A DNA stretch of 64,000 nt. Origin: Gammaproteobacteria bacterium (GTDB taxonomy: Bacteria; Pseudomonadota; Gammaproteobacteria; UBA6429; Thiohalophilaceae). The first letter of the stretch is position 1, and each line of letters starts with the position of its first letter. Below the pieces are notes generated by a model. That model saw only the letters and a program-made list of their open reading frames with translations, did not search any database and was not told the origin of the DNA. Of this stretch, positions 53,432 to 62,980 are shown piece by piece. The translations under genes were made by a program, and so were the position numbers. Location: assembly GCA_029881995.1 (NCBI GenBank), contig JAOULO010000003.1:48196-112195 (forward strand). The letters run 5' to 3'.

Positions 53432-54808
53432 CTAAAAGAATTCCAATGAGCCATCATCTTCATCCTGCTCTTCATAATTCTGTTCTTCGCCAGTATGGGC
53501 TCGTTTTTCCTCTATCATGGTGTATGTGTTATAAAGTTTATCCAGCCACTGTTCTACATCAAGAGGATTAAAGACATTGCTCTGTTTATTATTCTCAAGA
53601 AAATCAATTAATGATTCCACATCATCAGTGACATGGATTAACATCTGCGATGTCTTGTCCTGATACTGCAAGGCCACCAGAATTTCATTAATTTCATTTT
53701 TAATATTGCTACTCTCGACTAGCAGAATTTCGGATGACTTACTCAGGCTCAGGGCCAGCATACGGAAACGCTCATACAGAGACATTGTTTTATTGGAATT
53801 GTTAGCCAGCTCTTCTGGACCATTGGCATTAATATTTGTTTGTGCAATAACTTCGTCCATTTTTGATTCCAGCATCTGAATGCGATGCCCGACATCATCC
53901 ACCATTTGCTCTGATTGTTCTGACAGCTTACGTACCTCATTGGCAACGATACCAAAGCTCTTGCCATGGACACCTGCTCGTCTTGATTCAATGGAAGCAT
54001 TAATCGCCAGAACCTCTGTTCGACGTGATACAGCCTTAACAGAGGAAACCACCTCTTTCATGACATTGGTTTGTTCCTTCAATTCATTAATTTTGTCCAG
54101 TAAAACAGACTTAACATCGATGGCCTCTTTTAAGGTATCCAGCATTTCGCCCAGTTCCTGCTGACTTATCATGCCAGTAGCCCCTTCGTCACGGTTACCA
54201 ATATTACTGGCACCATCATTGGCATAACTGACTGAGGCCTGTATCGATTCATTCAGGCGTCGAGCAATACCGCCAAACTGTTTAGCCAGGTCTTTTACCG
54301 CTACCTCAGACTGCTTACGTGCAGACTCTATCTGTCGATTCCAGACAGGAAGCACGGCTCCATTGAGATCTTCCAAGCCTTCTGTATATTTGACACTTTT
54401 CTGTTTTTCTTCAAACACCTGCTCATTTTGTTTTGTATTGCTACGCTTAACCAGCCACTGCGATACCATGGCAGCAAGAATAAATAATGGTAATAAAACC
54501 AGTACCGAATAATTTAAACTTTCAAATTTTATTTCAGCGTCATAAAAGGGAATATGGAAAGGGTCAATAAGGTTAATCAAGGGTATCGAGTCATATATGT
54601 CGGGTAGAAAAATCTCGACATTCTTCAGACTCATCGCATCAAATAAAAATGGTTGCAAGACAAAAGGGATCAGCATGATCAATGCTGCAGCTTTATGCAA
54701 GCGAGGCAGTTTTATATAGCGTGATGGATTAAAAGATTTTAAGAATCTTTTAATTTCAATTTTTGCTAAATATTTTTTCAACATCAATGAGGCTTTTTTC
54801 TTCTTCAC
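53432..54808 (-). CDS. MCP-signalling-domain protein with membrane anchor
   Basis: About 458 residues; GTG 54808 is six bases after AGGGA, but GTG 54814 and ATG 54784 are possible. Two hydrophobic segments (about 42-62 and 102-122) are followed by a long coiled coil, with the signalling hairpin RTEVLAINASIESRRAGVHGK and FGIVANEVRKLSEQSEQM of methyl-accepting chemotaxis proteins. No HAMP or large periplasmic sensor domain, and an acidic tail (EEQDEDDGSLEFF). No che genes are nearby. Confidence 0.85.
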   Translation of the reverse strand: MKKKKASLMLKKYLAKIEIKRFLKSFNPSRYIKLPRLHKAAALIMLIPFVLQPFLFDAMSLKNVEIFLPDIYDSIPLINLIDPFHIPFYDAEIKFESLNYSVLVLLPLFILAAMVSQWLVKRSNTKQNEQVFEEKQKSVKYTEGLEDLNGAVLPVWNRQIESARKQSEVAVKDLAKQFGGIARRLNESIQASVSYANDGASNIGNRDEGATGMISQQELGEMLDTLKEAIDVKSVLLDKINELKEQTNVMKEVVSSVKAVSRRTEVLAINASIESRRAGVHGKSFGIVANEVRKLSEQSEQMVDDVGHRIQMLESKMDEVIAQTNINANGPEELANNSNKTMSLYERFRMLALSLSKSSEILLVESSNIKNEINEILVALQYQDKTSQMLIHVTDDVESLIDFLENNKQSNVFNPLDVEQWLDKLYNTYTMIEEKRAHTGEEQNYEEQDEDDGSLEFF

Positions 54809-55006
54809 AGACACTCCCTGATAAACCCATCTCCCAACTCGACCACCAACTCACGCCATAACGTCACAATATAATTGCGGCTATATACACACCTTGTACA
54901 TGACAGGAAATCGGCCTTTGATGAGACTTTCTTTAATAAGGAGTGAAATGTAGAAGAAGATTTATTCAGCCACCCTAACTTTAGTAGCTGATTAGGGCAG
55001 TAGGTC

Positions 55007-57103
55007 CTAGTGGTGCATACGATGAATACGTTCCACCAGGTCGATGCTGCGAAGCCGCATAATGATTCGCGCCAGGTGTTTGCGGCCTGTTACCGCCACA
55101 ATAAAGGAAAGACTGGAATGCAGGCCATCGCGTTCCTCCATAATGACATGCTCAATATTGGCGCTGAGCTCAGAGATAGCCGCCGCAACGGTAGCCAATA
55201 CACCACGCTGGTTTTGCACTAGCAGGCGTAATTCGACAGGAAATTCCCCTTCCACATTATCGTCCCACTGCACATCGATCCATTTTTCCGGTAGCTTGCG
55301 ATACTCGGCGACATTGGAACAGGTCTCTGAATGGATCACGATGCCACGCCCGGAGGTAACAAAGCCGACAACAGGGTCACCGGGAATGGGGCGACAACAT
55401 TTTGCAAGGCTGACAACCGCACCTTCCGTGCCCTTGATCACCAGGGGATGCTGTCCACCCACATCCTGCTCCACAATCTCCGCCTTTTTAGTCTTGGACT
55501 GTAACAGGCTACGAGCCACCAAAGCAGGAATTCGGTTACCCAGACCAATTTCACTTAGCAGGTCTGAAATACTTTCCAGCCCATAATCCTTTAACAAAAC
55601 ATTAAACTGCTTTTTAGTAATGCTCTGCATATCTACATCGTAACTGCGTAGTGCCTTTTCCAACAATCGTTGTCCCAGGGTTACGGCTTCATCGTATTGT
55701 AAATTTTTCAGGTAATGGCGAATGGTGGCACGAGCCTTGGCCGTTACCACAAAATCCAGCCAGGCCGGGTTGGGCCGTGTGCCTTTGGCCGTGATGATCT
55801 CCACAGTCTGGCCATTGATGAGTTCAGTTCGTAATGGCATAAGCCGGCGATCAATTTTAACCGCCACACAATGATTACCCACATCAGTATGCACGGCATA
55901 GGCAAAATCCACTGCGGTGGCTCCACGGGGCATTTCACGGATTTCACCATTGGGGGTAAAGACATAGACCTCATCGGGAAACAGGTCGATTTTGACATTT
56001 TCCAGAAACTCAATGGAGTTACCGGCATGTTGCTGAATATCCAGCAGGCCACTTAACCACTGGCGAGTGCGTTGATGGGCAGTGCTATTACGACTTTCCT
56101 TACTCTTGTATTGCCAATGGGCCGCAATGCCCGCCTCGGCCACGGTATCCATGTCATCGGTTCGAATCTGCACTTCGATGGGCACACTATAGGGGCTGAA
56201 CAGTACCGTGTGTAATGACTGGTAACCATTCACTTTTGGAATCGCAATATAGTCTTTGAAGCGACCCGGAACCGGGGTATAGAGATTATGTACCGCTCCC
56301 AATACCCGGTAACAGGTATCGACGCTATCCACCACAATACGAAAAGCAAACACATCCATAACTTCATGAAAGGACAGTTTTTTCTCCCGCATCTTACGGT
56401 AAGTGCTATAAATATGTTTCTCTCGACCCACGACCGAGCTAGGCAGCCCTTCCTGCTTGAGCCGCTCCTTCATGGTCTCTTCCATTTTGCCTACAATTTC
56501 GCGTCGATTACCGCGCACCTTTTTCATTGCATCGGTCAACACACGGTAGCGAAGGGGATTACTGGCGAGAAAACCCAGATCCTCCAGCTCCATACGAATT
56601 CCATGCATTCCCAGACGGTTGGCGATGGGGGCATAGATTTCCAGGGTCTCTCTGGCAATTCGGCGGCGTTTCTCTGGTCGCATGACCCCCAGGGTACGCA
56701 TGTTATGCAGACGGTCGGCCAGCTTGACCAGGATGACGCGGATATCATTCACCATGGCCAGCATCATTTTACGGAAGTTCTCGGCCTGGGCCTCGGCCTT
56801 GGTGTCGAATTCAATATGGGTCAGCTTACTGACCCCATCCACCAATTCAGCGACTTCTTCACCAAAAGAGGTGATCACCTGTTCCTTGGCCGTTGGAGTA
56901 TCTTCGATAACATCATGCAAAATCGCGGCAATGATGGTGGGGGGATCCATGCGTAATTCCGCCAGAATACGGGCTACGGTCAGGGGATGGAATATATAGG
57001 CTTCACCACTTTTACGTTTCTGGCCCTCATGGGCCTCGGCACCAAATAAATAGGCACGATACACGTCCGCCACCTCTTCGGGGGACATGTATTGCTCAAG
57101 CAT
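55007..57103 (-). CDS. spoT: Bifunctional (p)ppGpp synthetase/hydrolase SpoT
   Basis: 698 residues, normal length. HD hydrolase domain (FHPLTVARILAELRMDPPTI in part, LHDVIEDT, KLADRLHNMRTL), synthetase domain (YRKMREKKLSFHEVMDVFAFRI region, GYQSLHTV), TGS domain (VYVFTPNGEI), and a C-terminal ACT domain with the GRKHLARIIMRLRSI end. It sets stringent-response alarmone levels. In this genome it is cut off from ridA and recG by the accessory block. Confidence 0.97.
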   Translation of the reverse strand: MLEQYMSPEEVADVYRAYLFGAEAHEGQKRKSGEAYIFHPLTVARILAELRMDPPTIIAAILHDVIEDTPTAKEQVITSFGEEVAELVDGVSKLTHIEFDTKAEAQAENFRKMMLAMVNDIRVILVKLADRLHNMRTLGVMRPEKRRRIARETLEIYAPIANRLGMHGIRMELEDLGFLASNPLRYRVLTDAMKKVRGNRREIVGKMEETMKERLKQEGLPSSVVGREKHIYSTYRKMREKKLSFHEVMDVFAFRIVVDSVDTCYRVLGAVHNLYTPVPGRFKDYIAIPKVNGYQSLHTVLFSPYSVPIEVQIRTDDMDTVAEAGIAAHWQYKSKESRNSTAHQRTRQWLSGLLDIQQHAGNSIEFLENVKIDLFPDEVYVFTPNGEIREMPRGATAVDFAYAVHTDVGNHCVAVKIDRRLMPLRTELINGQTVEIITAKGTRPNPAWLDFVVTAKARATIRHYLKNLQYDEAVTLGQRLLEKALRSYDVDMQSITKKQFNVLLKDYGLESISDLLSEIGLGNRIPALVARSLLQSKTKKAEIVEQDVGGQHPLVIKGTEGAVVSLAKCCRPIPGDPVVGFVTSGRGIVIHSETCSNVAEYRKLPEKWIDVQWDDNVEGEFPVELRLLVQNQRGVLATVAAAISELSANIEHVIMEERDGLHSSLSFIVAVTGRKHLARIIMRLRSIDLVERIHRMHH

Positions 57104-57197
57104 TTCACATAAGTGGCTGATACGAAACGCCGGCTGGCGTTCCGCTTTGAACTTTCGGGTTCCTGGGTGGGGTCGGGCGCTAATACACGCCTCCTGC

Positions 57198-57530
57198 TTA
57201 CTCGTCTTCGTTTTTCAGAACAGGATTCTCGGCTGTGGCGTCGACAATCTCATCACTGGGGTTGGTGGCTGCAGCGGTCTGTTCCTCACCACCCTCAGCA
57301 ATAATTTCTTCTTCCTCCAGTACAGGGTTCTCAACCGCTGTCAGAATATCACGAGTCACTAAACCCTCAGCAATTTCACGCAGGGCAACCACGGTAGGCT
57401 TGTCATTCTCCCATGCGACCATGGGTTCCTGTCCATTGGCAATCTGGCGGGCACGCTTGGTCGAGACCAGTACCAGCTGAAAACGGTTATCAACATTATC
57501 CAGACAATCTTCTACGGTTACACGCGCCAT
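57198..57530 (-). CDS. rpoZ: RNA polymerase omega subunit
   Basis: 110 residues. The N-terminal 65 residues are standard omega ([47 protein letters not shown]). The C-terminal tail of about 40 residues is very acidic ([13 protein letters not shown]) and somewhat longer than in Escherichia. It assists assembly of RNA polymerase. Lies between gmk and spoT. Confidence 0.96.
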   Translation of the reverse strand: MARVTVEDCLDNVDNRFQLVLVSTKRARQIANGQEPMVAWENDKPTVVALREIAEGLVTRDILTAVENPVLEEEEIIAEGGEEQTAAATNPSDEIVDATAENPVLKNEDE

Positions 57531-57623
57531 ACTTTACTCCAGTGATTTTGCTACCCCCTACGCTATCCCGAGGGCCGGCCAGAATTTGATTCAAACGAAC
57601 TGATAAGTATACCGGCCGAATAG

Positions 57624-58253
57624 CTATTGTGCCAGCAGACCCTCGATCATTTTACCGTACCGCCACTGCTGGGCGGGTAGCCGCTGGCGCTGGCAGGTGA
57701 CAATGGCCTGTAGTTCGGCCAGGGCAGTATCGAAATCATCGTTGACCACCACATACTCAAACTCATGGTAGTGAGCACTCTCAGACTGGGCATCGCGCAT
57801 CCGGCGGGCGATGATCTCATCACTATCCTGACCCCGGCCACGCAGTCGCTGCTCCAGGGCATCCCGGGAAGGTGGCAGGATAAACACCCCCACGGTTTCC
57901 GGCATCAGCTTGCGTACCTGAGCCGCCCCCTGCCAGTCAATCTCCAGGATCACGTCCATTCCCAGGGCCAGTTGCTGCTCGATACCCGTGCGGGAGGTGC
58001 CGTAATAATTATCGAACACCTTTGCGTGCTCCAGAAAGGCATCCCCGGCAACCATTTTTTCAAATTCCGGGATATCGACGAAGTGATAATGCACACCATT
58101 CTCTTCTCCCGGTCGCATGGCCCGAGTGGTGTGGGATACCGAAACGGCAATCCCGTCCATATTTTGCAATAAGGCCTTGACCAATGAAGTCTTGCCGGCA
58201 CCTGAGGGTGCTGAAAAAACGAAAAGAGTACCGGGATAGGATTCAGAATTCAT
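57624..58253 (-). CDS. gmk: Guanylate kinase
   Basis: 209 residues from ATG 58253 with GGAAA upstream; the longer frame is not used. P-loop [14 protein letters not shown]-binding [19 protein letters not shown] and [21 protein letters not shown]. It phosphorylates GMP to GDP. First gene of gmk-rpoZ-spoT. Confidence 0.97.
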   Translation of the reverse strand: MNSESYPGTLFVFSAPSGAGKTSLVKALLQNMDGIAVSVSHTTRAMRPGEENGVHYHFVDIPEFEKMVAGDAFLEHAKVFDNYYGTSRTGIEQQLALGMDVILEIDWQGAAQVRKLMPETVGVFILPPSRDALEQRLRGRGQDSDEIIARRMRDAQSESAHYHEFEYVVVNDDFDTALAELQAIVTCQRQRLPAQQWRYGKMIEGLLAQ

Positions 58254-58377
58254 ACTTTTTCCATTTCGATAAATATATACAAATGATAACTGATACAAGT
58301 GAGTTTACTATTGTCAAATTCTAACAGCTAACTCCAACAAAGATAAGTTGACTACGCTCTAACAGCAAACAAAAAAA

Positions 58378-58400
58378 GGCTGACATGAAACATGTCAGCC
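58378..58400 (-). terminator. Intrinsic terminator of the ELWxxDGT gene
   Basis: Perfect ten-base stem GGCTGACATG / CATGTCAGCC with an AAA loop. On the minus strand it is followed by seven T, so it ends the transcript of the gene at 58445-61108. The rest of 58254-58444 should also hold the gmk promoter. Confidence 0.92.
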
Positions 58401-58444
58401 CTTAAGTTCAAAGAAGAATTTAATGAATTGTTACAATTAAATAA

Positions 58445-61108
58445 CTAATCATCCAAATCAACATAACCTTCTTCAAGTGCCTCAGCACCATGCTGGTTAC
58501 CTTCGGCAATATCCTTGACCATAATGGTACCTTCTTCTGTACCATCAGACTTCCATAGTTCATTACCATGAATACCATCATTGGAAATGAAGAACAGGAT
58601 ATCATTGAATACATCAAGTCCGTATGGATAAGAATCTCCATCAACGTTAATATCCTTCACCATAGCTGTCCCTTCAAGAGTTCCATTGGTTTTCCAAAGC
58701 TCACTACCTTGCATACCATTGCTAGCAGAGAAAAATATCTCGTCTTTGTTTTTAACGATACCGGCCTCAAAGTTAACCCAACCACCCAATTCACCAAAAT
58801 TGGTCAATTGAACAGTCCCTTCAGCAGTACCGTCTGATTTCCAAAGTTCTTTCTCTTCGTTTTCAGTGTAAGCAAGAAAATAGACATGGTTATCAATGAC
58901 TTTAAAGCCGCCAGAATTACTAAAGCTCCACATATAGCCAAGACCATCATAAGTATCAAGAAGGTTTATTACCATCTGAGTACCTTCTTCAGTACCATCA
59001 GTCTTCCAAAGCTCAAAACCATTGGATCCATCATCTGCACCGAAATACAGAACATCACCAATACTGGCTGCAAGAAAGTCCTCATAGTCAGCAACACCAC
59101 TACCATCGGGGTTGATATCCTTAACCATTTTGGTACCAGCAAATGTCCCATCAGTCACCCAGAGTTCTTCTTCGTAGTTTTCATGATAAAACACAAAGTA
59201 GACCTTATTGCCTGCAGCAAAAAGGGCCGATTCAGGTTGAATAAGACCACTGACAGGTAGTGTCCCTTCCAGAGTACCGTCGGTTTTCCAGATCATCCAG
59301 TTGTCACCATCAATAAAGAATAGTGTGCCATTGGCATCAACAAGACTCGTTGGGTTTGAGTTGTTATCACCTGGATCAAGATCCACAACGATATGAGTTC
59401 CTTCCTCAGTTCCGTCGGTTACCCATAACTCATCACCATAGTCGTCATGATCGGCGACAAAAAACATTTTATCACCTGAAGCAGTCAGACTTCTGACGTC
59501 ATAAATATCCGCGCCCAGTTTCATGGTGCCTTCATTGGTACCGTCAGTTACCCATAGCTCATTTTCTTCATTGCTACTTTGAGCAACAAAGTATAACTTG
59601 CCATTGAGTTCAGCCTTGTCATAAGGATAGCTACTTTCGACAGGGTTAACACTAACATCACTAATCATTACTGTACCATCAGCAGTGCCATCACTAGACC
59701 ATGGTTCAGAGGAGTGAACACCATCATCATAGGCAAAATACAGTTTATCTGCACCTGTATGCAGGGGAGAATTGTTGTATTTTTCCTGTGTCAGATAGGT
59801 TGTAGGCGCATAGGGACCACCGTTATTAATATAACCATACTGATTGCTATAGTTATAAAAATAGACTCTATTACCACTCTTAGTGACCTTATGTTTGCGA
59901 ATATTACTTGCAACATTTACTGTCCCTGCCAAAGTTCCGTCTGATTTCCACAAGTTATTACTCTTATTAAAATAGACATCACCATTTGCAGTCGCCTGGA
60001 AATCATTCATGTAATAAAAATAGTTTGTCGTTACAGAAAATGTTCCAGCTTGAGTTCCATCTGTTCGCCATACTGCTCGACCTGAACTATTAATAAAATA
60101 CATTAATGATCCATTTGAGCCTGTGTATTGATAGCTGTTATCAATATAAACATTTGCATTACTGGCATTCTTGACAGGCAAAGTATTAACATCTGTTCCA
60201 TCAGTTACATAGATCATACGGTTGTAGTTTGTAAAGATCAGCTTGTCTCCAACTGCATGCAGCTTGCTGTTAGCATTTAATCCACTACTGGTGCCTACAA
60301 AAAGATCCTTAACAATATTTGTACCCGATACATTGCTAATCCATAACTCTGTACCAAATCCATTAGAAGCAACGAAGTACAGGTTACTACCAACAACAGT
60401 CAGTCTATTTGCACCATTAAAGACAACTGGCGCATCAACTGGAACGCTGGCAGAGGCTATAGGAGAAGATGGGAATGTCACCCCATCAAACTTCCACAGG
60501 GCAGCACCATTCCCAGTTGTAAAGTACAGCGTTTCATCAGCAGCCATTACAGTAAGGTTATCAACCCCTGCAATACTACCTAATCTTACTGTACCTTCTG
60601 CTGTTCCATCACTTTCCATCAACATAGCAGTGTTCATGTCATCATTCGCGATGAAATAGAGCTTGCCTTTGAAGACAGTCATTTGACGTGGATTGCTGGT
60701 ACCTGAAGGATGAATATCCTTCACCAATGAAGTTTCAAGGCCATCAGACTTGTGAAGTTCCTTACCGTGAAGACCATCATCAGCAGTAAAAAAAGTCATG
60801 CCTCCAACTTCAATAAAGTTGGATGGGTAAGACGGGCTAGCAGTATTGATCTCCTTGACCAAAGCAGTCCCTTCTGCCGTACCATCTGATTTCCATAACT
60901 CTGAACCGCTAGCAGCAGACTTACCAACAAAAAAATGGGCCTTAAGTTTAGGCACTTCCACTATTGGTGCTGGTATTTCCGGTGTTGGTTCGTCTGGCGC
61001 TGGCGCTGGCGCTGCACTACCGCCACCACTTCCACCACCACAGCCTGCGAGTGCCAGACTGCTACTCATTGCTAAAGCTATAAAGCTTTTTCTAATTTCG
61101 ATTTCCAT
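58445..61108 (-). CDS. ELWxxDGT-repeat lipoprotein
   Basis: 887 residues. Lipobox ALAGC (Cys 23), Gly-rich tether (GGGSGGGS), short Pro-rich stalk (APAPAPDEPTPEIPAP), then about 15-18 repeats of roughly 45-50 residues containing ELWKSDGTAEGT or close variants, followed by strands such as NGTLFFI. These repeats are expected to fold as beta-propellers and are found in large surface proteins. RBS GGGGG upstream. Monocistronic, with a terminator at 58378-58400. Confidence 0.92.
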   Translation of the reverse strand: MEIEIRKSFIALAMSSSLALAGCGGGSGGGSAAPAPAPDEPTPEIPAPIVEVPKLKAHFFVGKSAASGSELWKSDGTAEGTALVKEINTASPSYPSNFIEVGGMTFFTADDGLHGKELHKSDGLETSLVKDIHPSGTSNPRQMTVFKGKLYFIANDDMNTAMLMESDGTAEGTVRLGSIAGVDNLTVMAADETLYFTTGNGAALWKFDGVTFPSSPIASASVPVDAPVVFNGANRLTVVGSNLYFVASNGFGTELWISNVSGTNIVKDLFVGTSSGLNANSKLHAVGDKLIFTNYNRMIYVTDGTDVNTLPVKNASNANVYIDNSYQYTGSNGSLMYFINSSGRAVWRTDGTQAGTFSVTTNYFYYMNDFQATANGDVYFNKSNNLWKSDGTLAGTVNVASNIRKHKVTKSGNRVYFYNYSNQYGYINNGGPYAPTTYLTQEKYNNSPLHTGADKLYFAYDDGVHSSEPWSSDGTADGTVMISDVSVNPVESSYPYDKAELNGKLYFVAQSSNEENELWVTDGTNEGTMKLGADIYDVRSLTASGDKMFFVADHDDYGDELWVTDGTEEGTHIVVDLDPGDNNSNPTSLVDANGTLFFIDGDNWMIWKTDGTLEGTLPVSGLIQPESALFAAGNKVYFVFYHENYEEELWVTDGTFAGTKMVKDINPDGSGVADYEDFLAASIGDVLYFGADDGSNGFELWKTDGTEEGTQMVINLLDTYDGLGYMWSFSNSGGFKVIDNHVYFLAYTENEEKELWKSDGTAEGTVQLTNFGELGGWVNFEAGIVKNKDEIFFSASNGMQGSELWKTNGTLEGTAMVKDINVDGDSYPYGLDVFNDILFFISNDGIHGNELWKSDGTEEGTIMVKDIAEGNQHGAEALEEGYVDLDD

Positions 61109-61701
61109 TTTAAACCCCCATAAGAAGATCCATATTTCAAAAGCTTCGTCACAAGACGAATTCTCAACTTGGTAATGGGGGAGAAATGAACAACCCTGAT
61201 TAGATTTTGAACGTCCCTGTCCATGCTAAATTTAATCCAAAATAATTAAAATTAGACTAATTCCAAAGACAGTTTAAAACATCCCAGATTGTTCAAAAAT
61301 CATCCATCCCCCACACTCTGGCTGTACAATATATTTCCACATTAATATTGTCAACATATAAAACCAATTTTTTTAGGCTTTTGAAAGCAACTCGAAAATT
61401 TGTATACATGCACTAGAACGTTCGGACTAAGCCTTTTCACAGATGTAACGAAATGAAACTGATGGTTGAGTTATACGGCCTCAGATTAAACAGCCCCTGG
61501 TACATTTATGAGCTATATCAAACAATTTTGATAACTACTGACAGAAAAGCAGCCCTCTTATCATCGGTTCCTTTAGCGTAACTTTTATACCTGCTGTTAA
61601 AATTTCACAGAAAGTAGATCCTATTTCATCTATGCTCGGAAAGACTGACCGCCTCGTCAGACAAAAATATACACATAATAATAATCAAGGGAGGTGTAAA
61701 C
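61109..61701. other. Long intergenic region with a 7-4-7 dyad
   Basis: 593 bases between divergent genes with no convincing ORF. It has to contain both promoters. The clearest element is a perfect dyad TATCAAA-CAAT-TTTGATA at 61516-61533, about 170 bases before the DUF2235 gene. It has the reverse polarity of an FNR box. Confidence 0.4.
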
Positions 61702-62913
61702 ATGACGATTAAAGCAGCGCAGATCGGTATATTTTTTGATGGTACTGGTAATAATAAAGATGCCGATATTCCAGAAGGATGTGAAACCAATATTGCCAAA
61801 TTATTTCGACTCTATAACACATCACCGTATAACTATAACAATGAAGCTGACATTCAATTTATTCGCAAAAAATATATCCGCGGTGTAGGCTCAGTTAGTG
61901 GTAGTCGATTGATTGGCGGTATCACAGGGGCTGGTGCACGTCGTCGCATGACCCGAGCGTATGAATTTATCAAGTATCAACTGGACAAACCTGAAGCACG
62001 CGATTGCGATAAAAAATACATCGATGTATTTGGTTTTAGCCGTGGCGCGTCCCAGGCACGGCATTTCGTGAACATGTTGTTGAACCTGCCCATCCCTGTT
62101 GGTGACAGTACAACAGAACATCATGACATCACGATTCGTTTTCTTGGTATTTTTGATACTGTCGCCTCATTCGGCATTCCTGGTAATGAACTGGATGTCG
62201 ACTTTGATCTGTCAGTTGATCCCGCCAGGGTGATGCGCTGTGTACATTACACCGCCGAACATGAACGGCGTGCCCTGTTTGATCTGCAGTCCATTAAGTC
62301 TTCGGCCACTCAATCCCTGCCTCAGCATTTTGTCGAAACCGCCTACCCAGGAGCCCATTCTGATGTTGGTGGTGGCTATGGTATGACCCCTTATCGGGCA
62401 AGTGGCTTTTATAAGCAACGGATTATCAATGGCAAGCTGGTGGATATCCCTGCCGCCAATAATCAGTATGAGGATCTGCAATACCTGACCGATGATGCCC
62501 TCTATGCTCAGGAAGAAGAAATGTCTGAAGAATATTTCCTGCCGGAACAGGCTGAAAAAACCAATGAGCTATCCCGAATTCCTTTACGTGATATGTATCA
62601 GGCCATTACCCATAGTGGTATACAGATGTTAAAGATGGCCGATGATCCTCGGTATGCAGCCTCCATCGCGATATCTAGTGAAACACAAATTTTTTATGAT
62701 AACTATAAAACCAATGGATTGGGATTTGATAAGGCGATAAATTCAAAATACATTCATGACTCACGTTATGCTACGGATCGTATCAGTGAAATGTTACCTG
62801 GTAATAAGCTGCAGCGCGAAATCTATTTTAGCACACCATCATCCATTGTCTGGCAGCATGCACGAGAAATCATGGCAGGAGAATGGGACAACTATGATGA
62901 AGAGAATGCGTAA
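61702..62913 (+). CDS. DUF2235 / Tle1-like alpha/beta hydrolase
   Basis: 403 residues with GGGAGGTG upstream. The N-terminus IGIFFDGTGNNK, then ETNIAKLFRLYN and KYIRGVGSV, followed by the nucleophile motif FGFSRGASQARHF (GxSxG), then RFLGIFDTVASFG and the His region YPGAHSDVGGGYG. This is the DUF2235 pattern seen in T6SS phospholipase effectors of the Tle1 type. No signal peptide. No immunity gene, VgrG or PAAR is adjacent. Confidence 0.88.
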   Translation: MTIKAAQIGIFFDGTGNNKDADIPEGCETNIAKLFRLYNTSPYNYNNEADIQFIRKKYIRGVGSVSGSRLIGGITGAGARRRMTRAYEFIKYQLDKPEARDCDKKYIDVFGFSRGASQARHFVNMLLNLPIPVGDSTTEHHDITIRFLGIFDTVASFGIPGNELDVDFDLSVDPARVMRCVHYTAEHERRALFDLQSIKSSATQSLPQHFVETAYPGAHSDVGGGYGMTPYRASGFYKQRIINGKLVDIPAANNQYEDLQYLTDDALYAQEEEMSEEYFLPEQAEKTNELSRIPLRDMYQAITHSGIQMLKMADDPRYAASIAISSETQIFYDNYKTNGLGFDKAINSKYIHDSRYATDRISEMLPGNKLQREIYFSTPSSIVWQHAREIMAGEWDNYDEENA

Positions 62914-62933
62914 TCATACCTTATAAAAGAAAA

Positions 62934-62960
62934 AAGCCGGTTCAACCAACGAACCGGCTT
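62934..62960. terminator. Bidirectional intrinsic terminator
   Basis: Stem AAGCCGGTTC (62934-62943) pairs with GAACCGGCTT (62951-62960); A runs precede and T runs follow. It serves both the DUF2235 gene and the converging FG-GAP gene. Confidence 0.92.
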
Positions 62961-62980
62961 TTTGTTATATCAACAAATAA

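Noticed and set aside
55044..55586. Long plus-strand ORF of 180 codons
   Set aside because: It is antisense to the well-conserved 3' part of spoT and shows no domain.
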